From positions 7,459,237 to 7,523,236 of the forward strand of contig NZ_VFOZ01000001.1 of the NCBI RefSeq assembly GCF_006716425.1: 64,000 nucleotides of DNA. Reading direction: 5' to 3'. This DNA comes from Actinoallomurus bryophytorum (GTDB lineage: Bacteria > Actinomycetota > Actinomycetes > Streptosporangiales > Streptosporangiaceae). Below the pieces are notes generated by a model. The model was not told where the DNA came from and made no database searches. It saw only the letters and a program-made list of their open reading frames with translations. Positions 46,920 through 55,483 of this stretch are shown here, piece after piece; the stretch's first letter is position 1; every line of letters begins with the position of its first letter. The position numbers were made by a program, and so were the translations under genes.

Positions 46920-47684
46920 TTATTCCCAGCGGAAGAACCGCGCCGCGAGGGCGAGGCCGGCCACCGCCCACACGAGGAGGACGATCAGGTCGCGGGCGGG
47001 TAGTCCGGCCCCGTGCTGCAGCACCTGCCGCAGGCCGTCGGCGAGCGCGGAGATCGGTAGTAGTTCGAGGACCGAACGTAGTCCGCCGGAGAATTTCGTC
47101 AACGGGAAAACGACGCCGCCCATGACGAGAAGCAGCAGGTAGACCAGGTTGGCGGCGGCGAGCGTCGCCTCCGCGCGCAGGGTGCCGGCCATGAGCAGGC
47201 CGAAGCCGCTGAACGCCGCGGTACCCAGCAGGACGAGCAGGACCACGGTCAGCGCGTTTCCGTGCGGGCTCCAGCCCAGGGTCAGTGCGACGACGCCGAG
47301 TATCGCCGTCTGGAGCAGCTCGACCAGGAGCACCGTGAGCGACTTGGCCGCGATCAGCCCGGAGCGGGGGAGCGGCGTGGCACCGAGGCGCTTCAGCACT
47401 CCGTACCGGCGCTCGAAGCCGGTGCCGATCGCCTGCCCGGTGAAGGCCGTCGACAGCACGGCCAGGGCCAGGACGCCGGGGGCCAGGAAGTCCACGCGGC
47501 TGCCGGGGCCCACGTCCAGCAGCGGGGTCGAGCTGAACAGCACGAGCAGTGCCACCGGGATGATCAGGGTGAGCAGGAGCTGCTCGCCGTTGCGCAGCAG
47601 GGTGCGCAGCTCGTGCGCGGTCTGGGCGCCGACCATGCGGGGCAGCGGCGCCGCCCCGGGCGCCGGCGTGAACGCCGTACTCAC
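46920..47684 (-). CDS. ABC-2 type transporter permease
   Basis: The 254-residue protein has six hydrophobic segments and the DrrB-like pattern: [60 protein letters not shown] and late VMGGVVFPLTKFSGGLRSVLELLP. GTG at 47684 overlaps the ATPase stop (GTGA), so the two subunits are coupled. The pair exports an unknown lipid, peptide or drug. Confidence 0.93.
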   Translation of the reverse strand: MSTAFTPAPGAAPLPRMVGAQTAHELRTLLRNGEQLLLTLIIPVALLVLFSSTPLLDVGPGSRVDFLAPGVLALAVLSTAFTGQAIGTGFERRYGVLKRLGATPLPRSGLIAAKSLTVLLVELLQTAILGVVALTLGWSPHGNALTVVLLVLLGTAAFSGFGLLMAGTLRAEATLAAANLVYLLLLVMGGVVFPLTKFSGGLRSVLELLPISALADGLRQVLQHGAGLPARDLIVLLVWAVAGLALAARFFRWE

Positions 47685-48592
47685 GATCGCAGCTCCCGAC
47701 CGGTCAGCTCCAAGAACACGTCCTCCAGGGTGCGGCGTTCGATGCGGAGGTCCTCGGTCATGACGCCGTGCGAGGCACACCAGGTGGTCACGGAGGCCAG
47801 CAGCTCGGGGACCAGATCGCCCTCGATCACGTAGTGGCCGGCCGGGGACTCCTTCGCGATGGTCCCGGGGGGCAGCGCGGACAGCAGCTCGTCCAGTCCG
47901 AGCCCGGGGCGGGCGCGGAAGCGCAGCTGGCGTTCGGCCCCGGTGAGCTTCGGCGGGCTGCCGTTCGCGATCACCACGCCCCGGTCGAGGATCACGACCT
48001 CGTCGGCGAGGCGCTCGGCCTCCTCCATGTGGTGGGTCGTCAGGATCACCGCCACGCCCGAGGCCTTCAGCTCCTCGACCAGTTCCCAGGTGGCGTGCCG
48101 GGCCTGCGGGTCAAGGCCCGCCGTGGGCTCGTCGAGGAAGACCAGCTCCGGGCGGCCGATCACGGCGGCGGCCAGGGCCAGCCGCTGCTGCTGCCCGCCG
48201 GACATGCGTTTGTACGGGGTGCGGGCGCTCTCGTCGAGCCCGAGCCGCGTCAGGAGAACGGCGGGGTCGATGGGGTGGGCGTAGAAGCTCGCCACCAGCC
48301 GGAGGTATTCCCCGGCGCGGGCTCCGGTCGGGACTCCGCCCGACTGCAGCATGACCCCGACCCGAGCGCGGAGCGCCTGGTCACGGGGGTCCAGGCCGAG
48401 TACGCGTACGGTCCCGCCGTCCGCACGCCGGTAGCCCTCGCAGATCTCCACGGTGGTCGTCTTGCCCGCACCGTTGGGACCGAGCAGGGCGGTCACCTCG
48501 CCACGTCCGGCGGTGAATGAGAGCCCGTCCGCGGCGACGCTCGTGCCGTACCGCTTGACCAGGCCGTTCACATCGACGGCGCGGGGTGTCAT
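47681..48592 (-). CDS. ABC transporter ATP-binding protein (DrrA-like)
   Basis: The 303-residue protein shows Walker A LLGPNGAGKTTTVEICEG near residue 38, the Q-loop VMLQSGGVP, signature MSGGQQQRLALAAAVIG, Walker B LVFLDEPTAGLDP and the switch His in ILTTHHMEEAERLAD. A C-terminal extension of about 90 residues follows, usual for DrrA-type exporters. ATG at 48592 is preferred: a TACACT -10 box (48599-48604, minus strand) ends six bases before it and no ribosome site is present. It diverges from the ornithine carbamoyltransferase gene. Confidence 0.94.
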   Translation of the reverse strand: MTPRAVDVNGLVKRYGTSVAADGLSFTAGRGEVTALLGPNGAGKTTTVEICEGYRRADGGTVRVLGLDPRDQALRARVGVMLQSGGVPTGARAGEYLRLVASFYAHPIDPAVLLTRLGLDESARTPYKRMSGGQQQRLALAAAVIGRPELVFLDEPTAGLDPQARHATWELVEELKASGVAVILTTHHMEEAERLADEVVILDRGVVIANGSPPKLTGAERQLRFRARPGLGLDELLSALPPGTIAKESPAGHYVIEGDLVPELLASVTTWCASHGVMTEDLRIERRTLEDVFLELTGRELRS

Positions 48593-48656
48593 GCACTGAG
48601 TGTAAGTGTGCGGGGCGGGCCCCGAGCGGTGACCCCCAAAGTCGGATTCGGCCAGA

Positions 48657-48694
48657 TCTGAATATTGATTCAACGATACGCATAGGGATACGGT
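48657..48694 (+). promoter_or_regulatory. ARG box overlapping the ornithine carbamoyltransferase promoter
   Basis: TGAATATTGATTCA (48659-48672) is an exact TGAAT-N4-ATTCA ArgR operator core. The -35 TTGATT (48665-48670) lies inside it, with TACGGT (48689-48694) as -10 after 18 bases. An arginine-loaded ArgR dimer would block the promoter. Confidence 0.7.
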
Positions 48695-48718
48695 CGGGGC
48701 ATGTCCCGGGGAGGTCAG

Positions 48719-49711
48719 ATGCTGCACGGCCGGAGCTACGTCAAAGAACTCGATGTCACGCCGGAGGAGTTCCGGTCGCTGCTCACCCTGTCCGCCGAGC
48801 TGAAGGCCGCCAGGCGGGAGGGCACCGAGCGCCGGCGGCTGACCGGCCGCAACATCGCGCTGATCTTCGAAAAGACCTCCACGCGTACGCGGTGCGCGTT
48901 CGAGGTCGCCGCGCACGACCAGGGCGCCCACACGACGTACCTCGACCCGGCGGGCTCCCAGATCGGGCACAAGGAGTCGGTACGTGACACCGCGCGGGTC
49001 CTGGGCCGGATGTTCGACGGCATCGAGTTCCGCGGCAGGCGGCAGGCCGACATCGAGACGCTCGCCGCGCACGCGGGTGTGCCCGTCTGGAACGGCCTCA
49101 CCGACGAGTGGCACCCGACCCAGAGCCTGTGCGACGTGTTCACGATGACGGAGCACGCCGGCCGGCCACCGGCGGAGATCTCCTACGCCTACCTCGGCGA
49201 CGCGCGCAACAACGTGGGCAACTCCCTGCTCGTCGCCGGCGCGCTGCTCGGCATGGACGTCCGCATCGTCGCCCCGCCGGGACTGCTGCCGGCGGCCGAG
49301 GTCCAGGCGGCGGCGCGGGAGCTCGCCGGGACCAGCGGCGCACGGATCACCCTGACCGACGACATCACCGAGGGCGTACGCGGCGCCGACTTCGTGCACA
49401 CGGACGTGTGGGTCTCGATGGGAGAGCCGAAGGAGGTCTGGGCCGAGCGCATCGCGCTCCTGCGTCCTTACCAGGTCGACGAGGCCGTGCTGGAGGCGAC
49501 GGGGAACCCCGCCGTGAGGTTCATGCACTGCCTGCCGGCCTTCCACGACCGCGAGACGGCCGTCGGGGAGGAGATCTTCACCGAGTTCGGCCTGGACGCC
49601 CTCGAGGTCACCGATGACGTCTTCGAGTCCAAGGCGTCCATCGTCTTCGACCAGGCCGAGAACCGCCTGCACACGATCAAGGCCCTCCTGGTGGCCACGC
49701 TCGCCGGCTGA
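48719..49711 (+). CDS. argF: Ornithine carbamoyltransferase
   Basis: Joins carbamoyl phosphate and ornithine to give citrulline, or runs backward in arginine breakdown. The carbamoyl-phosphate loop [18 protein letters not shown] (near residue 55), [25 protein letters not shown] and the ornithine loop HCLPAFHD (near 269) are all intact. The SQIGHKES variant and the length of 330 residues resemble the ArgI/ArcB branch more than the short biosynthetic ArgF of actinobacteria, so arcB is a possible name. ATG at 48719 is chosen over 48701 because GGGGAGG lies five bases before it. An ARG box covers the promoter. No other arg genes lie here. Confidence 0.93.
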   Translation: MLHGRSYVKELDVTPEEFRSLLTLSAELKAARREGTERRRLTGRNIALIFEKTSTRTRCAFEVAAHDQGAHTTYLDPAGSQIGHKESVRDTARVLGRMFDGIEFRGRRQADIETLAAHAGVPVWNGLTDEWHPTQSLCDVFTMTEHAGRPPAEISYAYLGDARNNVGNSLLVAGALLGMDVRIVAPPGLLPAAEVQAAARELAGTSGARITLTDDITEGVRGADFVHTDVWVSMGEPKEVWAERIALLRPYQVDEAVLEATGNPAVRFMHCLPAFHDRETAVGEEIFTEFGLDALEVTDDVFESKASIVFDQAENRLHTIKALLVATLAG

Positions 49712-49718
49712 GCTCCGA

Positions 49719-52700
49719 TCAGCGGGCGCTCGGGTCGTAGTACGGATTGGGCACCCACTCGGCCTGGTCCTGCGGGCGGTTCCGGTACAGGTCCCGCCCG
49801 TCGTACAGCCTGTCGAGACGCATCGGGAGGTCGTGGGGGATCCGCAGTGCCCCGGCGATGTGCCGGCGGTCGACGCCGCCGAGGAACTTGACCTCGTCCT
49901 GGCCACCGCCGATGTCATAGCCTCCGGGCGCGTCGAGCACGTACACCCACCGGTCGCCGTCCCTCCGGCCGAACATGATCGCGAACTCCATGGCGGTGTC
50001 CACCGACCGGGTCGTGCAGATGAGCTCCGGATCCGACGCGTAGCCCCGGCTCCGGTCCGGCATTCGGAGGCCCTCGGTGAAAACGATGTCGGCGCTCCGG
50101 CCGTCCCCGCGGAACAGCGCCTTACGGTCGAGCCTCCACCCGACCTCCAGCGGCCGGATCTGCCCTCGCTCGGCGACCTCTCCCCAGTACCACGGCGCCT
50201 CCTCGGAGGCGCGGAAGAACTCGAGGTGCTCGCGGAGTCGGGCCGGAGCCTGGCCCGACGCGGCGGTGAAGTCGATCGGACCGGAGGGTGGCGAGCCGGC
50301 CGACAGCGGCCAGCGTTCGATCGGGCCCGCGTCATCGCGGACGAACCGCGCGTCCACGTGCACTTCCGGAAGTGTGCGCAGGGCGGACGTGGGCTGGGCG
50401 CGCTCGGACGAAGGGTGCAGGGCGCGGTCGGCTCGGCGCAGCGCGTCGATCAGCCCGGCCCGGTCGCCGGGGTGGTTCCGTGCCCCGCCGGACAGATACC
50501 GGTAGTCGGCGAGCAGGTCGGATACCGGCAGGCCGGGACGCACCCGGTTCGCCAGCCAGTTGAGGTGGGCGACGGCGCGCGGCAGCGTCGGCCGATGGGC
50601 CCCGGCGGGGTCGGCCGCGCGCATCAGGTCCCGCAGCGCGCCGGCGTCGGCGCGGTCGATGCGGAGGTTCTCCGCCACCCGGCGGGCGATCAGGTGGTCG
50701 GGGGCGAGCGCGGCGTCGGCCCGGCGCAGGGCCGTGAGCAGATCCTGCCGGTCGTGGGCTCCGCGAAAGCCCGTCTCCTCGGCGTACCGGTGCAGCTCGA
50801 TCATGTCCCGCACCTCAAGACCGGGCCGTACGCGCCGCGCCAGGTCATACAGGCTCGCGTCGCCGGGGTCGAGCCGTCCGAACCGGACGGCGTCGAGGGC
50901 GCCGGCGCCGAGGTGGCCGCTCCGCGCGGCGCTCTCCAGCCGTTCCTGGGCGAAGGCGTCCGGTTCTCCCCTCATGGCGCTCACGATCCGCGCCGTGTCG
51001 TCGTCTCGCTCCGGGATCTGGAACAGCTGCCGGGTCTCCTCGAACGCCAGGCGTTCCTGGTCGCGGCGCCCGGCGGTCAGGTCATGGTCGGCCAGCTTCA
51101 GCAGATCGACGAGCTCGTCGTGGGTCCGCGCCGCCGCCGGCCGGTACGCCATCGCACGGGCTTCCCGTTCGAGATCGAACAGGTCGGCCACTGTGGCGTC
51201 CGGTCCGAGCACCTCGCGCGCTAGGGCCTCCGAGGCCGGGGAGTGCGCGGGGAACCGCTCCGAACCAGGTGCCGGATCGCCGAACCCTCTGATCCCCCTC
51301 AGGTCCTCGGCCATCTGGTGGGCGTTGTCGATGATGAACCTGTCGTGGTTACCGACCAGTCGCACCATCTCCAGGACCGCGTCCCGGTCGGCACGGGCAC
51401 CGTGGCCCGCCGCGTGCGCGCTCCAGTCGCCGAAGCCCGCCGCGTGGGCGACCTCGACCAGCCGCCGATAGCCCGCGGCGTCCGGCGCGTCGCCACGCGT
51501 CAGATGATTCTGGATCAGGCCCAGGCCCGATGCCTCGCGGTCGGTCAGCGGCGCCATACCGCCGGCACGGCCGAGGCGATGACCGGCCCAGGCCATTGGA
51601 TCGTCGGTCGGCGGGTCGGACGCCGAGCGCAGGATGTCGAGGAGTTCGCCGCGGTCGTGCGCGCGGTGCGGCTCGTACCCCAGCTCCACGGCCCGGTTGT
51701 GCAGGTTGAGCAGGTCGACGAACGAGGCTTTCCGCCCGATGACCTCATGGGCGAGGTCCGTCAGGGGACCGTCCGAGCCCGTCGGGCGCGGCTCCCCAGG
51801 GCCGATGATCTCGGTGTAGGCGTGGAAGAAGTCCCGTGCGTCGGAGTCCGCCACCATGACCAGGCCGTACTGCTCCGCGACGCGCCGCCCAAGCAGCAGG
51901 GCCTCGCCGGGCCCGGGCTCCGGATGGGAGACCGCGAAGTCCAGATGCGTGTACCGGCCGAGGGTGACCACGTCGCCGGAGTCCAGGTAATGCGCAGGGT
52001 CACCCGGCCCGAGACGGCGGTGGTTGACCACCGTCCCGTTGCTGGACCCCAGGTCGCGGATCCATGGCCGCCCGTCCGCGTCGACGCCGAACTCCGCGTG
52101 GGTCCGCGACACGTACCGGTCGGTCACCGACGGGTCGTAGCGCCGCCCCAGGATGACGCGCTCGCCGGGCGCGACGCGCAGCGTCTCGGACGACCCCCCG
52201 ATGGTCACCGTGACCTCGGCCGGAGGCCGTGCCGTCGTCCCCAGGGCGTCGAGTTCCTGGCGCTTGCGCACGATCGCCGCGTCCAGTGCCGCGACCTCCG
52301 GGTCGGGATGGTGGTGGTGCAGAGCGGCGTCCGCCAGGTCGGAGTCGCCTGCCATGGCGCTCCGGTGCTGCTCCATCGCGGCGATCTGCTCCAGGAGGCC
52401 GTCGCGCGTGTGCCGGAGGGGAGGCACCACCGGGGAGTCCAGGGCCGGGGTCTCGCCGGCGGGAGAGTGTCCCGCGGCCGCGTCGTGCCGCGCCCACACC
52501 AGGGTGTCGCCGGCCCGCGCGGCCTCGTCCCACGCCGGGGGGACGGGCGTGTCCGGGTGACCTGCCGGGTCGGCCACGTGCGGCTGCGGATCCGCCGGAC
52601 GTCCGGGCCGGCCGACCGGCTCGCCTTCGCGCCGCACGCCGGATTCGCCCGGATCCGCGAGCCGCGCTCCGGACGGCCGCTCGAGCCGGCCGACCGGAGC

Positions 52701-54383
52701 GCCTCCGCGCTGCGGCCCCGGCCCGCCTGGATCCGCGAGCCTGGATCCGGACGCCTGCTGCTCCGGATGGGCGGGCTGGACGATCGGATCCGTCTCGTGA
52801 CCGGCGGCGGATCCGCTGGGACGCGCGACCGGGTCCGGATGGCCGGGCCAGGCGACCGGCTCGGTCCCCGCCGATGCGCCGGCGAGCCGTACGGGCGCCG
52901 GACCGGTCCCGTCACCCGCAACCCCGGGCTCGGGATCGCCGGCGGACGCCTCACGGAAAACCCCGTCGGCGGGCGCCGGATCGCCGGTCACGTCACGTAC
53001 ACCGTCCGCGGGCCCGCGCGGATCGCCGGAGCGTACGGCCGGGTCTCCGGTCGCGTGGACGGTGCCGTGGGTACGGTCTCCGGACCGTACGGGGACCACG
53101 CCGCCGTCACCCGTGGCCGGCTCTCCGCCGTGAGGCGTGGGCTTGAAGGCGCCCATGACCTCGCCGTTGAGGGCCATGCCACCGGCCATGAACAGGTCCT
53201 TGCCCCAGTTGACGTGCCCGTCGCCCGAGGCCGCCTCCAGGCCCACGTTGACGCCGGCGCCCAGTGCCGTGTTGGTGACGAGCCGGCCGCGCACCGTGCC
53301 GGCCAGGAACGTCGCGACCGGGTTGCCGCGTCTCCCGGCGAAGCCGAGCACGCGGTGCACCGCGCCCATGGCGCCCCCGGTGGCGAAGGCCAGGCCGGCG
53401 GACTCGCCGAAAGAGGCCCAGTCGATGCCGTCCTGCAGCCCGAAGTCCTCGCGCACCCGCTGGCCGACGAGGTTCAGCCCGCCGACGTACATGGCGCCCG
53501 CCAAGCCCGCACGCATTTCGGCGCTCAGCAGGACGCGCCGCAGGAAGGTCCCCACCACCCGGCCCACGGCCTCCTGGATGATCCTGCCCGCGGGCGTGAG
53601 CCAGGAGACCGCCCACAGCGCGCCGACGAAGATCGCCCCCCACAGGACATGCGCCTGCGCGGCCCTGATCTCCCGGCCCATGTACCGGCAGAACTCCGCC
53701 AGGTCCCGGCAGCCCCGCGCGGCGTCCACGAGATGCCCGTCACCATCGCTCGTGAGCTTGGCGAACGACGTCGCGAACGCCTGGATCCCCTCGCCGATGT
53801 TGGCCCCGGTGATCGCCTGCCCGTGCCGTGTGGCCACGCCCGTGACGTCGTCGGCGACGCCGCCCAACGCGTCGAAGGCGGCGGCGAGCTCATCCATGCC
53901 GTCCGCGTCGCCCCGCGGCCACGCGCACATGACGGCCATCTCCTGCAGCCACGCCAGTAACTGGACCACCAGCGGGGGCGGCGGAACAGTCCGGACCAGC
54001 GAGTCCGCCACTCCCACCTGCGGCAGCATGTAGTCGTCGGGCGTGTCGTCCAGCCGCCAGGCGACCGCCTCGTCGTCGCCGAACTCCCCGGCCGCGTACG
54101 TCCGGGCCATCCGGACGCCGCCCACGGCATGGCCGCGGAGCGCGAACGCGAGATGCCCCATCGCGTCCAGCAGTCCGTCCCGTGCCTGCCGAAAACCGAT
54201 CGAGCCGCTGCCGCCGTTGAAGAACGCCTGGCCCAGGTCGTCGTCGCCCCACGCGCAGCCGAGCGCGTTCAGCCGGTCGACGCACGTCGTCAGGCCGGCC
54301 GCGAGCCTCCGCCCCACGTCATCGATCCCCTGCGCCGAGGCGGCGATCCGAGACGGGGTGACGTCCATCTGGCGGCCGGCCAC
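49719..54383 (-). CDS. Polymorphic toxin: WXG100/CpnT-like N-terminus, FHA domain, helical repeats, C-terminal ADP-ribosyltransferase
   Basis: A 1554-residue protein. Residues about 1-220 form a helical WXG100-like region; 220-420 hold hydrophobic segments (VLWGAIFVGALWAVSWLTP, AGLAFATGGAMGAVHRVLG) as in CpnT-like toxins. About 430-690 is Pro/Gly/Asp-rich linker. About 725-810 is an FHA domain (VILGRRYDPS, RYVSRTHAEFG, DLGSSNGTVVNHRR). About 870-1325 carries five helical modules of about 55 residues (pattern DLxxLHRxAxxxG...DRxxLLxxLRxAD). The last 200 residues carry LFRGDGR, ICTTRS and QDEVKFLGGVD, matching the R, STS-like and QxE motifs of pierisin/scabin-type ADP-ribosyltransferases. The GTG at 54383 has AGAGGGGGG eight bases upstream; an ATG five codons in is the alternative. 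It ends 7 bp from argF, and no immunity-like gene adjoins it. Confidence 0.8.
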   Translation of the reverse strand: MAGRQMDVTPSRIAASAQGIDDVGRRLAAGLTTCVDRLNALGCAWGDDDLGQAFFNGGSGSIGFRQARDGLLDAMGHLAFALRGHAVGGVRMARTYAAGEFGDDEAVAWRLDDTPDDYMLPQVGVADSLVRTVPPPPLVVQLLAWLQEMAVMCAWPRGDADGMDELAAAFDALGGVADDVTGVATRHGQAITGANIGEGIQAFATSFAKLTSDGDGHLVDAARGCRDLAEFCRYMGREIRAAQAHVLWGAIFVGALWAVSWLTPAGRIIQEAVGRVVGTFLRRVLLSAEMRAGLAGAMYVGGLNLVGQRVREDFGLQDGIDWASFGESAGLAFATGGAMGAVHRVLGFAGRRGNPVATFLAGTVRGRLVTNTALGAGVNVGLEAASGDGHVNWGKDLFMAGGMALNGEVMGAFKPTPHGGEPATGDGGVVPVRSGDRTHGTVHATGDPAVRSGDPRGPADGVRDVTGDPAPADGVFREASAGDPEPGVAGDGTGPAPVRLAGASAGTEPVAWPGHPDPVARPSGSAAGHETDPIVQPAHPEQQASGSRLADPGGPGPQRGGAPVGRLERPSGARLADPGESGVRREGEPVGRPGRPADPQPHVADPAGHPDTPVPPAWDEAARAGDTLVWARHDAAAGHSPAGETPALDSPVVPPLRHTRDGLLEQIAAMEQHRSAMAGDSDLADAALHHHHPDPEVAALDAAIVRKRQELDALGTTARPPAEVTVTIGGSSETLRVAPGERVILGRRYDPSVTDRYVSRTHAEFGVDADGRPWIRDLGSSNGTVVNHRRLGPGDPAHYLDSGDVVTLGRYTHLDFAVSHPEPGPGEALLLGRRVAEQYGLVMVADSDARDFFHAYTEIIGPGEPRPTGSDGPLTDLAHEVIGRKASFVDLLNLHNRAVELGYEPHRAHDRGELLDILRSASDPPTDDPMAWAGHRLGRAGGMAPLTDREASGLGLIQNHLTRGDAPDAAGYRRLVEVAHAAGFGDWSAHAAGHGARADRDAVLEMVRLVGNHDRFIIDNAHQMAEDLRGIRGFGDPAPGSERFPAHSPASEALAREVLGPDATVADLFDLEREARAMAYRPAAARTHDELVDLLKLADHDLTAGRRDQERLAFEETRQLFQIPERDDDTARIVSAMRGEPDAFAQERLESAARSGHLGAGALDAVRFGRLDPGDASLYDLARRVRPGLEVRDMIELHRYAEETGFRGAHDRQDLLTALRRADAALAPDHLIARRVAENLRIDRADAGALRDLMRAADPAGAHRPTLPRAVAHLNWLANRVRPGLPVSDLLADYRYLSGGARNHPGDRAGLIDALRRADRALHPSSERAQPTSALRTLPEVHVDARFVRDDAGPIERWPLSAGSPPSGPIDFTAASGQAPARLREHLEFFRASEEAPWYWGEVAERGQIRPLEVGWRLDRKALFRGDGRSADIVFTEGLRMPDRSRGYASDPELICTTRSVDTAMEFAIMFGRRDGDRWVYVLDAPGGYDIGGGQDEVKFLGGVDRRHIAGALRIPHDLPMRLDRLYDGRDLYRNRPQDQAEWVPNPYYDPSAR

Positions 54384-54656
54384 CCCGTCCACCCCCCTCT
54401 TATCGCGCGTTCCGGCCAGAAATATCTGGCATGACGGGCTGTTATATGCGAAGTAGACGCAGAAAGCATGAATTGCGCTTTGGGAATTCCAGCACACGCC
54501 GTGCCCGGACGCGAGCCGGCGACGGGGTCGACTTGAGATCGCCGAGCCGGGTGTCCAGCGACTGGTGGGACGGTCGGGGCGCCGGCGTGGGCGATCTTGG
54601 CGTGTCCGGGGGGCTGGTGCGGGCGGCCACGGGGCACGGCGGCCCGGCCCACCAGG
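54384..54656. promoter_or_regulatory. Upstream region of the toxin gene, AT-richer than its surroundings
   Basis: The part 54400-54500 is clearly less GC-rich than flanking DNA and probably holds the minus-strand toxin promoter. GCCAGA-AATA-TCTGGC at 54415-54430 is an inverted repeat about 32 bp before the toxin start and could be an operator. The rest shows nothing recognisable. Confidence 0.45.
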
Positions 54657-54670
54657 TAAGGCTTGCCTTA
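54657..54670. promoter_or_regulatory. Iron-box-like palindrome upstream of sufR
   Basis: TAAGGC-TT-GCCTTA is a near-perfect palindrome. It resembles DtxR/IdeR iron boxes (TTAGG...CCTAA) but with swapped bases in each half, so iron control of the SUF operon is only suggested. Confidence 0.35.
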
Positions 54671-54719
54671 GTGAGGCAGGTAACCCGATCCGGTTTGTGT
54701 ATCGGGAAGTAATTAGGCC

Positions 54720-54734
54720 ACACTGATGTTGTGA
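54720..54734. promoter_or_regulatory. SufR operator overlapping the sufR start codon
   Basis: ACACT-GATGT-TGTGA matches exactly the ACACT-N5-TGTGA motif described for mycobacterial SufR autoregulation. The right half contains the GTG start codon of sufR, so bound SufR would block initiation of its own operon. Confidence 0.75.
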
Positions 54735-55483
54735 AATACGTGACCGAGACGACGAGCACCGCGCCGGCCTCCGCCGGTGTGCCCGCGTTCGGTCCGAGCC
54801 ATGCCGAGCGCACCACACGCGCGCGGGTGGCACGCCTGATCCTTGAACATGGTCCCATCAGCGCCTCGGCGCTCGGACAGCGGCTCGGGCTTACGCCCGC
54901 CGCCGTACGCCGCCACCTCGACCACCTCCTCGGCGAGGAGATGATCGAGGTGCGCCGGAGCCGCCCGCACGCCGCACGTGGGCGCGGGCGCCCGGCGAAG
55001 CTGTTCGTCATCACCGACGCCGGCCGCAGCGCGTTCGAGCACGCCTACGACGACCTCGCCACCAGCGCTCTGCGGTTCCTCGCCGAGCAGGTGGGCGAGC
55101 AGGCCGTGGCGGAGTTCTCCCGTCGCCAGCTCGGCGACCTCGAGGCGCGTTATGGTGCGGCGATGCGAGCGGTTCCCCCGCACCAGCGGGTGCGGGCGCT
55201 CGCGGAGGCACTGTCCGCGGACGGCTACGCCGCCGCGGCCGGCACCGCACCGGCCGGTGGACAGCAGCTGTGCCAGCACCACTGCCCCGTCGCGCACGTG
55301 GCGGCCGAGTTTCCGCAGCTCTGCGAGGCGGAGACCGCCGCGTTCGGGCGGCTGCTCGGTGTTCCGGTGCAGCGATTGGCCACCATCGCCCACGGCGATG
55401 GCGTTTGCACGACTCACGTGACCGCACGTGAGCTCACCCAGAAGAACGACGACAAGCAGGAGTCCGGAGGCACCTCCGTATGA
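54731..55483 (+). CDS. sufR: Fe-S cluster-sensing repressor SufR
   Basis: The 250-residue protein has an N-terminal winged helix ([40 protein letters not shown] with wing [17 protein letters not shown]) and a C-terminal cluster-binding region with cysteines in [21 protein letters not shown] (near 179-197) plus a later VCTTHV. Mycobacterial SufR holds a 4Fe-4S cluster and represses the suf operon when the cluster is present. Its operator overlaps the GTG start. The stop overlaps the sufB ATG, so the regulator leads and is coupled to the operon. Confidence 0.94.
   Translation: MKYVTETTSTAPASAGVPAFGPSHAERTTRARVARLILEHGPISASALGQRLGLTPAAVRRHLDHLLGEEMIEVRRSRPHAARGRGRPAKLFVITDAGRSAFEHAYDDLATSALRFLAEQVGEQAVAEFSRRQLGDLEARYGAAMRAVPPHQRVRALAEALSADGYAAAAGTAPAGGQQLCQHHCPVAHVAAEFPQLCEAETAAFGRLLGVPVQRLATIAHGDGVCTTHVTARELTQKNDDKQESGGTSV

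Noticed and set aside
51243..53960. Plus-strand open frame of 905 codons
   Set aside because: Antisense to the toxin gene, where WXG100-like, FHA and ADP-ribosyltransferase motifs lie on the minus strand.
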